Assembly: GCA_910577335.1 (NCBI GenBank)
Contig: CAJTMJ010000013.1
Span: 22,923-86,922, forward strand
DNA length: 64,000 bases
Direction of reading: 5' to 3'
From: an uncultured Duncaniella sp.
GTDB taxonomy: Bacteria; Bacteroidota; Bacteroidia; Bacteroidales; Muribaculaceae
Positions within the stretch are counted from its first letter, which is position 1. Every line of letters begins with the position of its first letter. Both the position numbers and the translations under genes were made by a program. Positions 7,900-16,786 of the stretch are shown one piece after another. The notes under the pieces are model-generated. The model saw nothing but the letters and a program-made list of their open reading frames with translations, was not told the origin of the DNA and did no database searches.

Positions 7900-8406
7900 T
7901 TAAAACAGATTATATTTTTTCAACTCATTGCGCAATTTATCTATTCCGTAGCGGAAGCGTGATTTAGCGGTAGGCAACGGGACCTCGGTGATTTCAGCAA
8001 TCTGCTCAAAAGTAAGCCCGCAATGAAGTTTCAGACGTATGGTCTCCGACTGTTCCGGTGAAAGCCGTGCCAAAAGTGCGTTTATCAACCTGAATTCATC
8101 CTCGAACGATTCCGGTGACATATCGGCGACATCAAAGCCTGACAAGTCATTGATATACACCTCATCATTGCGCTGATGACGTTGACGAGAGGTACAACAA
8201 TTTGAAAGAGTTCGATAAATGTAGCCTTTCAGATTGGCTATACCTGAAAGCGATGCGAATTTCGACAGGAGCGTCACATATAGATCCTGCAAAACATCCT
8301 CAACGTCTGCAAGTTCTATGAAGCGATAACTTGCATATTGAAAAAGATTATTCCGCTCTTCTTCAAGAGCTCTTTCTATTTGTTGTCTGAGGTTTCCTTT
8401 TTCCAT
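7900..8406 (-). CDS. ECF-type RNA polymerase sigma factor
   Basis: A 168-residue sigma-70 family protein of ECF size. Region 2 includes YRFIELADVEDVLQDLYVTL, and the promoter-melting part is followed by GYIYRTLSNCCTSRQRH. Region 4 is LSPEQSETIRLKLHCGLTFE, then QIAEITEVPLPTAKSRFRYG, the -35-binding helix-turn-helix. Region 3 is absent, as expected for ECF factors. The cognate regulator is probably the membrane protein encoded directly downstream. Target genes cannot be read from the window. Confidence 0.92.
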   Translation of the reverse strand: MEKGNLRQQIERALEEERNNLFQYASYRFIELADVEDVLQDLYVTLLSKFASLSGIANLKGYIYRTLSNCCTSRQRHQRNDEVYINDLSGFDVADMSPESFEDEFRLINALLARLSPEQSETIRLKLHCGLTFEQIAEITEVPLPTAKSRFRYGIDKLRNELKKYNLF

Positions 8407-8498
8407 TACCTGATGCTTTAGAGGTTGGTTAAAAACAACCTCCTACTATTATGACGCAGAAAATCGAGAAAAGATGTAAATAAGCCTGAGATTTTTTG

Positions 8499-8506
8499 TA
8501 TCTTTA
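8499..8506 (+). promoter_or_regulatory. Possible -7 element of the amidase-like gene
   Basis: TATCTTTA, in the context ATTTTTTGTATCTTTACC, resembles TAnnTTTG. Initiation near 8512 would give a leader of about 200 nt. Confidence 0.4.
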
Positions 8507-8509
8507 CCC

Positions 8510-8714
8510 TCCGAAATCCGATTCCGCCTTTAGATTTAAGCCGATAGAGATCTGTCGTGGTAAACTTTCACGGTGTACTAAAAAGATTTAATAACTTCGT
8601 CTGATAAGCGAAAGTTCCTGAAATAATCGGGGATTTATCCCTCGCAGACACACCGGATGGTAACGTCCGATTGTTATATCTCTGTGGATTGCATAAAGGC
8701 AGGAGGCATGAATT
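8510..8714 (+). promoter_or_regulatory. Long hairpin-rich 5' leader with strong Shine-Dalgarno
   Basis: This non-coding stretch before the amidase-like gene holds four short hairpins in a row: CGTG/CACG (8556-8559, 8569-8572), ACTTCG with CGAAAGT (8594-8599, 8609-8615), CGGGGAT with ATCCCTCG (8628-8634, 8637-8644) and CGGA/TCCG (8654-8657, 8666-8669). It ends in AGGAGG (8701-8706), 8 nt before the ATG; such a perfect Shine-Dalgarno is unusual in Bacteroidetes. I do not recognise a known riboswitch. It could be a structured regulatory leader. Confidence 0.4.
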
Positions 8715-11618
8715 ATGAGAAAAATACTTACAACCTTAATGATAATATGCGCACTTGTCGCAGGAGCTTCACCTGCTGCGGCACCTCGCAAAAGCAAAGC
8801 TAAAAAAGCCCGTACCACACGAGTGGCTAAAACAAAAAAGCCACGCATAAGTGTGGCACGCCAGCCTTTTGTAACCCGAGTGGATGCTCCCAAAGCCCCT
8901 AAAGGTCTTGACGGCAAAAACATAGCGTTGTGGCAGAGCCACGGACGATACTTTGACCAAAAGGAGGACAGGTGGATGTGGCAACGTGCCCGACTTATGG
9001 GAACGGTGGAAGACCTCTTCCCTCAGGCGTTCGTATTGCCCTACCTCATCCCTATGCTTGAAAATGCAGGCGCATACGTGATGGTGCCTCGTGAACGAGA
9101 CCTGAACACCACTGAAATAATAGTTGACTTTGACGGCGGTTTCGCCCAGCCTACCTACGTGGAAAACAACGGTTCGCAGAAATGGGGACAACTGCAAGGC
9201 AAAGCCGGCTTCGGATATAAAAAATCAGAACTGTCGAATGGTGATAACCCGTTCCGTATGGGTACAGTCAGGGAAGTAAAGACTGTCACTGACCGAAATA
9301 AAGTATCCACAGCCCAGTGGTATGCCGATTTTCCCAAAGCAGGGACTTATGCGGTATATGTGAGCTATGCGTCAACTCCGGAGAGTGCCAAAGATGCCCG
9401 TTACACAGTGAATTCGCTAAGCGGAAGCCAAGAATTTGAAGTGAATCAGAGCATAGGTGGAGGAACATGGACTTATCTCGGCTCATTCCCGTTTGCCGCC
9501 GAAAAGAGCGACAAACCGGTGGTAGAGCTAAGCAATATTTCAGGACAGGCAGGGAAGCTTATCACAGCCGATGCTGTCAAGATTGGAGGAGGCATGGGCA
9601 ACGTGCTTAGGTCAGCTCCCGGAGGAGAAGCCACAGTTAGCGGTTATCCCCGATTCACAGAAGGCGCACGTTACTGGATGCAGTGGGCTGGTATACCGCA
9701 AAGCGTGTATAGCGTCACTGACGGCACCAACGACTACGAAGACGATTATAAAGGGAGAGGTATGTGGGTCAATTATCTCGCCGGAGGTTCAAGCACTGTT
9801 CCCGGTCAAAAAGGGCTGGGAATGCCTATCGACCTGTCGCTTGCCTTCCACACAGATGCCGGGACCACCGACAATCAAACATCGACTGTAGGTACTCTCT
9901 CGATAGTATACACACGTGGCGGCACACTCGGCAACGGCGATTCACGTAAAAATTCCGTGCGCTATGCCAATATGATCACAAGCCAGATTGTCAGCGATAT
10001 ACAGACTCTGCATGAGCCGACATGGAGTATGCGCAAAATGCGTGACAAACCCTATCATGAAGCAAAAGAGCCATTGGTTCCGGCTATGATTCTTGAACTT
10101 CTGAGTCATCAGAACTTTGCCGATATGCGCTACGGGCTTGACCCGACATTCCGATTTCATGTTAGCCGTGCCATATATAAAGGTATTCTGAAATATCTCC
10201 ATGAGCGTGACGGTAGACCATACGTGGTAGAACCTCTTCCGGTGCAACAATTTCAAATAACCGGAAAAGGGCAACAATATTTGTTGTCTTGGGCGCCTGT
10301 TGCCGACCCTCTTGAGCCATCGGCTACGCCTAATTACTACATAGTCTATGAACGTATTGACGATGGTGCGTTTGTGGAATACGCTGTTGTGGATGACCCA
10401 CGTATCAGCGTGGTTGTCACCGACGACCATATCTACAGCTATAAAGTGGTGGCAGGAAATGACGGTGGCATAAGTTTTCCGTCTGAAATCCTCTCACTGT
10501 GCAACACAGGTACTGAAAACCCGCAAGTCAATATTGTAAACGGATTTACTCGAATCTCCGGACCTGCCGAGATATACGCAGACGGAAAGATAGGATTCGA
10601 CTATGAATCGGATCACGGAGTGCCTTACATCAGCGACATACAGTTTACAGGCTATCAGACCGAATTCCGCCCATCGGTAAAATGGGTTAACAACGATGCT
10701 CCCGGTCATGGTGCGAGCCATGCGACATACGAAACCGAGCTTTTTGCCGGAAACACATTTGATTTTGTGTACGTCCATGGCAAATCGCTCAAAGCTGCCG
10801 GCTATTCATTCATATCATCAGGTGTGGATGCCTTCATCTCAAGTATGCCTGAAACCAAAATAGTAGACCTCATCTTGGGTAAACAGAAGGAGATTACGGT
10901 CGGAACCGCCAAAGAAACAAAATTCAAGCCTTTCACCGCTTCTCTAAAGCAACGCCTTACCGAATTTTGTGAAGCCGGAGGGTCATTGCTTGTATCGGGC
11001 AGCTATGTAGGCTCTGATCTTTTTGACAATGCGCACAGCAATGGTGAAACTTCGATTGCCGACCTGCGATTTGCTCATCAGATACTCGGAATCGACTGGC
11101 ATCAGGCACAGTCGGCAATAACCGGAAAAGTCAAGGAGATAAAATCAAAATACACGGAATTCAAACCCGGATTTAACTTCACATTCAATCAAGAGTTGAA
11201 TGCCGATTGTTATGCCGTGGAATCCCCTGAGTCATTCAACACGATTGATGCATCATGTGGCGCTCCTATTCTCCGATATTCTGAAAACGACTTTATCGCC
11301 GGTACGGCATACGACCCCGGCACACACCGCACTGTCGTGCTTGGGTTCCCATTCGAGACTATTCAGTCGGAGGATGCCCGTAACACCCTCATGGCACAAA
11401 TCATGAACTTCTTCACCACCCCTGAAGGTGTGCATCCCAATAATCGCACGAAGATATATCCTGAAAATATAATCGGGCAGGAAGCTCGACCGCTTACCCG
11501 CTCAGCATCTCCCCGAAGCCGAAATCTCGACCCGAGAGAGATTGCCGAATCGGAATCAAGCAGACGAGGCAAAGAGAAGAACAAGCAGAAAGGTAACGGC
11601 AATTCCCAGAAAGCCTGA
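8715..11618 (+). CDS. Large secreted amidase_3-like/golvesin-domain protein (xanthan-lyase-like annotation class)
   Basis: A 967-residue exported protein with a signal peptide (1-22) and a basic linker. The N-terminal half looks like an N-acetylmuramoyl-L-alanine amidase fold: ALWQSHGRYFD in the position of the GHG zinc motif, then VEDLFPQAF, VMVPRERDLN in the position of TRxxD, and further on IDLSLAFHTDAG in the position of the SIHAN strand. Between these parts lies a golvesin/Xly carbohydrate-binding-like insert (about 130-300, TYAVYVSYASTPESAKDARY). A fibronectin-III-like part (about 510-600) and a C-terminal domain follow. The tail is Arg/Lys/Ser-rich. It opens a run of cell-wall genes, which supports a peptidoglycan role. 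Substrate unproven. Confidence 0.65.
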   Translation: MRKILTTLMIICALVAGASPAAAPRKSKAKKARTTRVAKTKKPRISVARQPFVTRVDAPKAPKGLDGKNIALWQSHGRYFDQKEDRWMWQRARLMGTVEDLFPQAFVLPYLIPMLENAGAYVMVPRERDLNTTEIIVDFDGGFAQPTYVENNGSQKWGQLQGKAGFGYKKSELSNGDNPFRMGTVREVKTVTDRNKVSTAQWYADFPKAGTYAVYVSYASTPESAKDARYTVNSLSGSQEFEVNQSIGGGTWTYLGSFPFAAEKSDKPVVELSNISGQAGKLITADAVKIGGGMGNVLRSAPGGEATVSGYPRFTEGARYWMQWAGIPQSVYSVTDGTNDYEDDYKGRGMWVNYLAGGSSTVPGQKGLGMPIDLSLAFHTDAGTTDNQTSTVGTLSIVYTRGGTLGNGDSRKNSVRYANMITSQIVSDIQTLHEPTWSMRKMRDKPYHEAKEPLVPAMILELLSHQNFADMRYGLDPTFRFHVSRAIYKGILKYLHERDGRPYVVEPLPVQQFQITGKGQQYLLSWAPVADPLEPSATPNYYIVYERIDDGAFVEYAVVDDPRISVVVTDDHIYSYKVVAGNDGGISFPSEILSLCNTGTENPQVNIVNGFTRISGPAEIYADGKIGFDYESDHGVPYISDIQFTGYQTEFRPSVKWVNNDAPGHGASHATYETELFAGNTFDFVYVHGKSLKAAGYSFISSGVDAFISSMPETKIVDLILGKQKEITVGTAKETKFKPFTASLKQRLTEFCEAGGSLLVSGSYVGSDLFDNAHSNGETSIADLRFAHQILGIDWHQAQSAITGKVKEIKSKYTEFKPGFNFTFNQELNADCYAVESPESFNTIDASCGAPILRYSENDFIAGTAYDPGTHRTVVLGFPFETIQSEDARNTLMAQIMNFFTTPEGVHPNNRTKIYPENIIGQEARPLTRSASPRSRNLDPREIAESESSRRGKEKNKQKGNGNSQKA

Positions 11619-11653
11619 TATGATTAAATAAACATCCCCCACTCTCATCACAA

Positions 11654-12979
11654 ATGGAAAAAGCTACTAAACATTCAAGGCTATCTACGGCGGCAATACG
11701 AAAATTTGCCGTCGAAGCCTCCGGACAATTCACCCTCATACAACTTACCGATGATAATATTGAGTTTAATTATCTCGGTATTGAGCGTATGGAACAGATA
11801 GCACGTGAGTCCGGTGCGGCAATGGTCTATTCCGACTACATCTATGATAATGGCGGAAACATGACCGCATATCCGCTCATAGATTATCAGGAGGGATCTA
11901 TTCGTGACGATTTCGATTTTGGGAAAATTGTCATGGTACCCACACGTCTCTTAAAAGAGACTGCCGCTGAAATGCGTGACAATTATGATGCCGCCGGATG
12001 GTATGACCTACGCTTACGCCTTTCCCGCAAAGGTAGCTTGCTCCATATACCCGAACCGCTCTACACTGCAAGTGTCAACGACAAAGCCGGTGGAGAAAAA
12101 GAGCATTTCGCCTACGTAGATCCTCGAAATCGTGCATCCCAAATAGAGATGGAACGTGTTGCGACAGCGCATCTCGCTGCGAAGGGATGTATAGTGACAC
12201 CATCCAATCGAGAGCCCATCGACCTCAACGCCGACGTGTTCCCTGTCGAAGCCTCTGTAATAATACCCGTCAAGAACCGTCGGCGCACCATAGCTGACGC
12301 CGTAAAAAGCGCACTTGCTCAGACACCTCCATTTGAATTCAATGTGATAGTGGTTGACAATGGCAGCACGGACAGCACATCCGATATACTCGCTGAGATA
12401 GCCGCATCAGATTCACGACTCAAAGTAATCGACACCACTGTTGCAGGTGAAGCCAATCTCGGGATAGGAGGATGCTGGAATCTTGCTATTAACTCTGAGG
12501 ATTGCGGACGTTTTGCCGTACAGTTAGACAGTGACGATGTGTATAGCGACACAGACGTGCTCACTCGCATAGTGGCAAAATTCCGTGAAGAGAATTGCGG
12601 TATGGTGATAGGCTCATATCTGCTCACCGATTTCGACCGCAATGTGATACCGCCAGGACTGATAGACCATGCCGAATGGACTGATGAAAATGGTGCAAAT
12701 AATGCGTTGCGCATAAACGGGCTTGGCGCTCCGAGAGCATTCTTCACACCACTTGTACGTGAAATCTCCTTCCCCAATGTGAGCTATGGAGAGGACTATG
12801 CCATGGGACTTGCCATCAGCCGTCGTCACAAAATTGGCAGGATATATGAACCTCTCTACCTGTGCCGCAGATGGGAAGATAACACTGACCATGCATTGCC
12901 GATAGAGAAAATAAACCGTAACAACCTATACAAGGACCGATTGCGCACAATTGAAATTAACTCACGAAAAAAGATATAG
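11654..12979 (+). CDS. Family 2 glycosyltransferase, two-part
   Basis: A 441-residue cytoplasmic protein. The C-terminal part (about 200-435) is a GT-A family 2 domain: EASVIIPVKNRRRTIADAVK, FNVIVVDNGSTDSTSDI, and the metal-binding QLDSDDVYSD. The N-terminal 170 residues (LIQLTDDNIEFNYLGIERM, YSDYIYDNGG) look like a second, degenerate GT-type domain. No transmembrane segments are seen. It starts 35 bp after the amidase-like gene and ends 3 bp before DUF4922, so it is in the same operon. Acceptor and donor are unknown; a role in an envelope glycan is likely from context. Confidence 0.85.
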   Translation: MEKATKHSRLSTAAIRKFAVEASGQFTLIQLTDDNIEFNYLGIERMEQIARESGAAMVYSDYIYDNGGNMTAYPLIDYQEGSIRDDFDFGKIVMVPTRLLKETAAEMRDNYDAAGWYDLRLRLSRKGSLLHIPEPLYTASVNDKAGGEKEHFAYVDPRNRASQIEMERVATAHLAAKGCIVTPSNREPIDLNADVFPVEASVIIPVKNRRRTIADAVKSALAQTPPFEFNVIVVDNGSTDSTSDILAEIAASDSRLKVIDTTVAGEANLGIGGCWNLAINSEDCGRFAVQLDSDDVYSDTDVLTRIVAKFREENCGMVIGSYLLTDFDRNVIPPGLIDHAEWTDENGANNALRINGLGAPRAFFTPLVREISFPNVSYGEDYAMGLAISRRHKIGRIYEPLYLCRRWEDNTDHALPIEKINRNNLYKDRLRTIEINSRKKI

Positions 12980-12982
12980 GAT

Positions 12983-13945
12983 ATGGGAGCCAAGACCAAC
13001 AATTACACAGACAGTATCGCTGAGGATTTTTACGACTACGAAGCTGATAACTGGCAATTGTTAAATGACAACTTGGATATTCTGAGTAAGGCTATCGAAA
13101 ACGAAAAAAAGCTGCTCTCCATAGACGAAGGTCCATGGGAAGTGTATGCGCGCCTGATTGAATATCGCAAAGGTTCCCTGTCTGCCAAAATCGACAATAA
13201 GTCGCTATCGCAGCGTCCCTGCTTTCTATGCGAGGAAAACCGTCCCGAAGAGCAAGGTATTTTGGACTGGGAGGAATATGAGATATTGGCAAATCCATAT
13301 CCGTTGGATGATTATCACTTCACCATAGCTGCCCGTGAACATGTGCCGCAACGGATAAAGGGGAGAATAAAGGACATGGCAAAACTAACACGAGTTATGC
13401 CCGATAACTGTGTGTTCTACAACGGACCTCTTTGCGGAGCTTCCGCACCTGACCATTTCCATTTTCAGGGGATAAAACAGGTCTTAAGTATAAATATGTG
13501 GCGCCCCCTTTCCGAGCTTAAGGAGATAGCAAAAATCGGGAAAAGCAAAGTATACCGCTCTGTTCCCGAAAAAAGTCTTTATCCCTACATCATTATAGAT
13601 TCAGCCGCCGACAAGGATCTTGTGTTAATCTTCGACAAACTCTATGATTCCCTACCAGAGGCTGAACCTGAACCTATGATGAACATAGTAATGTACAAAG
13701 ACGGAGGGAGAGTCCGCACTCTGATAGTGCCACGGAAGCGACATCGCCCGTCATTTTACGGAACTGGAGAAGGTGAGATGCTGATAAGTCCGGCATCAAT
13801 AGAAATGCTTGGAACATTTGTCACATCACGCAAAGAAGATTTTGACCGTTTGGACTTGGACACCGTAAAACGCATCTATCAGGAAGTCACTTTGAGCGAG
13901 GAAGAGCTTGACGAAGTAATAGACCGTTTCATGAATCAACAATAG
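12983..13945 (+). CDS. DUF4922 protein, HIT-like nucleotidyltransferase/phosphorylase fold
   Basis: A 320-residue soluble protein. Two features recall the GalT/Ap4A-phosphorylase branch of the HIT superfamily: an early PCFLCEENRP Cys pair, which often binds zinc, and GASAPDHFHFQ, an HxHxQ nucleotidyl-transfer motif. The region YEILANPYPLDDYHFTIAAR is the matching HIT-core strand pattern. The gene is widely conserved in Bacteroidetes as DUF4922 with no assigned reaction. It lies 3 bp after the GT2 and 32 bp before SpoIID, in the cell-wall salvage block. Inference: it may make or break a nucleotide-sugar or sugar-1-phosphate during muropeptide recycling. Confidence 0.75.
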   Translation: MGAKTNNYTDSIAEDFYDYEADNWQLLNDNLDILSKAIENEKKLLSIDEGPWEVYARLIEYRKGSLSAKIDNKSLSQRPCFLCEENRPEEQGILDWEEYEILANPYPLDDYHFTIAAREHVPQRIKGRIKDMAKLTRVMPDNCVFYNGPLCGASAPDHFHFQGIKQVLSINMWRPLSELKEIAKIGKSKVYRSVPEKSLYPYIIIDSAADKDLVLIFDKLYDSLPEAEPEPMMNIVMYKDGGRVRTLIVPRKRHRPSFYGTGEGEMLISPASIEMLGTFVTSRKEDFDRLDLDTVKRIYQEVTLSEEELDEVIDRFMNQQ

Positions 13946-13977
13946 CACGTTTACCCACGTATAAACCATACATCCAC

Positions 13978-15306
13978 ATGAGCGAACCGCATGTAAAAGT
14001 AGGCATACTGTCAGCTGAAAATGTAAAATTCACACTTACCGGCATCTACTCCACATCAGAAGTTGACGTGGTGACAGGGAGTCAGGAAATTGCCATCTCA
14101 GAGTCAGGAATGGCATTGAAATGGAATGGTGCGACCTACACAGAGGTAAAATTTGAGCCGACCTCATATCTCGGCGACAGCTTCGAAATAGAGGGTGTGA
14201 CCATCGGTGTGAATTTTCACTGGGAGCGCAAGGAAAATCAACGATTCAGAGGTTCTCTTTTACTCAAACCAATTGACGGGAAAATAACCGTAATTAATGA
14301 GGTAGGTATTGAGGAATATCTCACAAGTGTGATTTCAAGTGAGATGAGTTCCACCTCTTCACTCCCGTTGCTGCGTGCTCATGCCGTGATTTCACGAAGC
14401 TGGGTATTGGCACAGATTGAAAACAGAGCAAACAATCGAGATCAATGCTCATCCTCAGGCAACAATTTCAAGAGCGTAAAGGGAATGATAATCCGCTATT
14501 GGGATCATGAGGATCACAAGGATTTTGATGTGTGTGCCGATGACCATTGCCAGCGATACCAAGGGATTTCAAGAGTTTCAACGCCGGTAGCTGCAAGTGC
14601 CGTAGCTGACACTCGCGGAGAAGTGCTTACTTACAAGGGTAAACTTTGCGACACACGTTTCTCGAAATGCTGCGGAGGAGTTTTTGAAAAATTTGAAAAT
14701 TGTTGGGAGGATGTTGAGCATCCCTACCTCCAACCTCGTCGTGACAGCGTGAACGAGCTCGATTATCCCGACCTTACTGACGAGAAAAATGCTGAGCAAT
14801 GGATAATGGATTCTCCACAGGCTTTCTGCAACACCACTAATTCTCAGATTCTCTCGCAAGTGCTCAACAACTACGATCAGGAGACAAAGAATTTTTATAG
14901 GTGGACGGAGAGCATCACCCAAGAAAAGGTCAAGCAGTTGATAAACTCACGTCTTGAAATGGACCTCGGGGATATCATAGACCTCCAGCCACTAAAACGA
15001 GGCACATCCGGGCGCATTTACCAACTTCGTATCGTAGGCACGAAAGGTGACATTGTAATAGGTAAAGAGCTGATGATACGCCGCACGCTTTCCGACAGCC
15101 ATCTTTACAGTTCAGCATTCGTTGTGGAGCGCAAAGATCTTAATTCTGACGGCATACCCGGCTGCTTTATCCTTCATGGTGCCGGATGGGGACATGGAGT
15201 GGGATTATGCCAGATTGGTGCTGCAATAATGGGCAACAGAGGATACCGTTATAATGAAATCCTAAGCCACTATTACCCCGGCTCGACATTAACCAAATTA
15301 TATTGA
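13978..15306 (+). CDS. SpoIID/LytB domain protein
   Basis: A 442-residue SpoIID/LytB-type protein. The signature is present: GIEEYLTSVISSEMSST, then LLRAHAVISRSWVLAQIE, and a C-terminal GAGWGHGVGLCQIGAAIMGN with YNEILSHYYPGSTL. In Firmicutes, SpoIID is a lytic transglycosylase that acts on denuded glycan strands made by amidases. Bacteroidetes do not sporulate; here the family is found beside muropeptide recycling genes. No clear signal peptide is visible (start MSEPHVKVGILSAENVKF), which is odd for a wall enzyme. The amidase-like protein upstream would provide a suitable substrate. Confidence 0.88.
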   Translation: MSEPHVKVGILSAENVKFTLTGIYSTSEVDVVTGSQEIAISESGMALKWNGATYTEVKFEPTSYLGDSFEIEGVTIGVNFHWERKENQRFRGSLLLKPIDGKITVINEVGIEEYLTSVISSEMSSTSSLPLLRAHAVISRSWVLAQIENRANNRDQCSSSGNNFKSVKGMIIRYWDHEDHKDFDVCADDHCQRYQGISRVSTPVAASAVADTRGEVLTYKGKLCDTRFSKCCGGVFEKFENCWEDVEHPYLQPRRDSVNELDYPDLTDEKNAEQWIMDSPQAFCNTTNSQILSQVLNNYDQETKNFYRWTESITQEKVKQLINSRLEMDLGDIIDLQPLKRGTSGRIYQLRIVGTKGDIVIGKELMIRRTLSDSHLYSSAFVVERKDLNSDGIPGCFILHGAGWGHGVGLCQIGAAIMGNRGYRYNEILSHYYPGSTLTKLY

Positions 15307-15329
15307 CCTCGCAAAACATCACACCGCAA

Positions 15330-16643
15330 ATGAACTCCGATAACATCAACAGATCAGCCGCCACAACCGGTAAAGCCAAGAGAAACCCTTGGTTTTGGAT
15401 ACCGACACTCTATTTCGCACAAGGACTACCTTACGTGGCGGTCATGACCCTCTCGGTCATTATGTACAAACGTCTCGGCATATCCAACACCGACATTGCG
15501 CTTTACACCGGTTGGCTTTACCTGCCATGGGTCATAAAGCCTTTTTGGAGTCCCTTTGTGGATATTATCAGCACTAAAAGACGGTGGACCATACTCATGC
15601 AATGGCTCGTGGCTATAGGATTTGCGGGAATAGCGTTCACGATACCTTCTCCCCTATTCTTCCAACTCACGCTTGCCATATTCTGGTTAGTGGCATTCAC
15701 ATCGGCAACCCACGACATTGCAGCCGACGGTTACTACATGCTTGCACTTACCGAGCATGAACAGTCACTATATGTCGGAATACGCTCCACGTTCTACCGT
15801 GTCGCCACGGTGGTCGGGCAAGGTCTGTTAGTGATAGTGGCAGGACATATCGAAACCTCCACAGGTGATATACCATTGGCATGGACAATAGTGTTCGGCA
15901 TACTGTCAGCATTATTCCTATGCTTTGCCCTTTATCACTCATGGGCTATGCCTTCAGTGGAGAAACCGGCAGCCACACAGCCGAAGGAATCTGAAATATG
16001 GCACGAGTTCATAAATGTGTTCGTCGCATTTTTCAAAAAGAAGCAGATAGTCGTAGCGATTATCTTCATGTTGCTCTACCGACTCCCCGAAGCCCAATTG
16101 GTAAAACTAATCAACCCTTTCCTTCTTGATCCGGAAAGTGTCGGCGGACTCGGACTAAGCACCGAAGAGGTCGGCTGGGTCTATGGCACTGTCGGTATCA
16201 TCGGTCTTACTTTAGGTGGTATCATCGGCGGTATTGTCGCAGCGATGGGTGGTCTGAAACGCTGGTTACGCCCCATGGCATGGAGCATGTCGCTGACTTG
16301 TCTTACTTTCGTATACCTTAGCTTCGTCAATTCACCCTCCTACCTCTCTATTAATATATGTGTGTTTATAGAGCAGTTCGGTTATGGGTTCGGATTCACA
16401 GCTTACATGCTCTACCTCATCTATTTCTCGGAAGGGAAGCATCGTACAGCCCACTACAGTATCTGCACCGGTTTTATGGCGCTCGGAATGATGCTGCCCG
16501 GGATGGCTGCCGGTTGGATTCAGGAGACCATAGGCTATCAAAATTTCTTTATATGGACCATGATATGCTGCATAGCCACCATCGGAGTCACATACCTTCT
16601 AAAAATTGACCCCAATTTTGGCAAAAAGCAAAAATCGGCATGA
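15330..16643 (+). CDS. MFS transporter, AmpG-like muropeptide/MurNAc permease
   Basis: An MFS protein of 437 residues from the ATG at 15330, with about 12 hydrophobic helices. The frame is open from a TTG at 15303 that overlaps the SpoIID stop, but the ATG gives a more typical start (MNSDNINRSAATTGKAKRNP before helix 1). The sequence WFWIPTLYFAQGLPYVAVMT and the region DIAADGYYMLALTEHEQS match the AmpG/SLC33 branch. AmpG imports anhydro-muropeptides in Proteobacteria. In Tannerella forsythia a related permease (MurT) imports MurNAc. Position between SpoIID and NamZ supports import of wall turnover products. Exact substrate is inferred. Confidence 0.85.
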   Translation: MNSDNINRSAATTGKAKRNPWFWIPTLYFAQGLPYVAVMTLSVIMYKRLGISNTDIALYTGWLYLPWVIKPFWSPFVDIISTKRRWTILMQWLVAIGFAGIAFTIPSPLFFQLTLAIFWLVAFTSATHDIAADGYYMLALTEHEQSLYVGIRSTFYRVATVVGQGLLVIVAGHIETSTGDIPLAWTIVFGILSALFLCFALYHSWAMPSVEKPAATQPKESEIWHEFINVFVAFFKKKQIVVAIIFMLLYRLPEAQLVKLINPFLLDPESVGGLGLSTEEVGWVYGTVGIIGLTLGGIIGGIVAAMGGLKRWLRPMAWSMSLTCLTFVYLSFVNSPSYLSINICVFIEQFGYGFGFTAYMLYLIYFSEGKHRTAHYSICTGFMALGMMLPGMAAGWIQETIGYQNFFIWTMICCIATIGVTYLLKIDPNFGKKQKSA

Positions 16644-16786
16644 GCAGACAGATTGCACCCACGCACAAATTTATGGTAATTTATTTTATGTTAAACTAAT
16701 GATATAATACTGAAGCGGAGGTTATTTGTTATAATTTCATGGACTTATAAAGCCACGACCGGACAAACAACCAAAACTTTGCAGCT

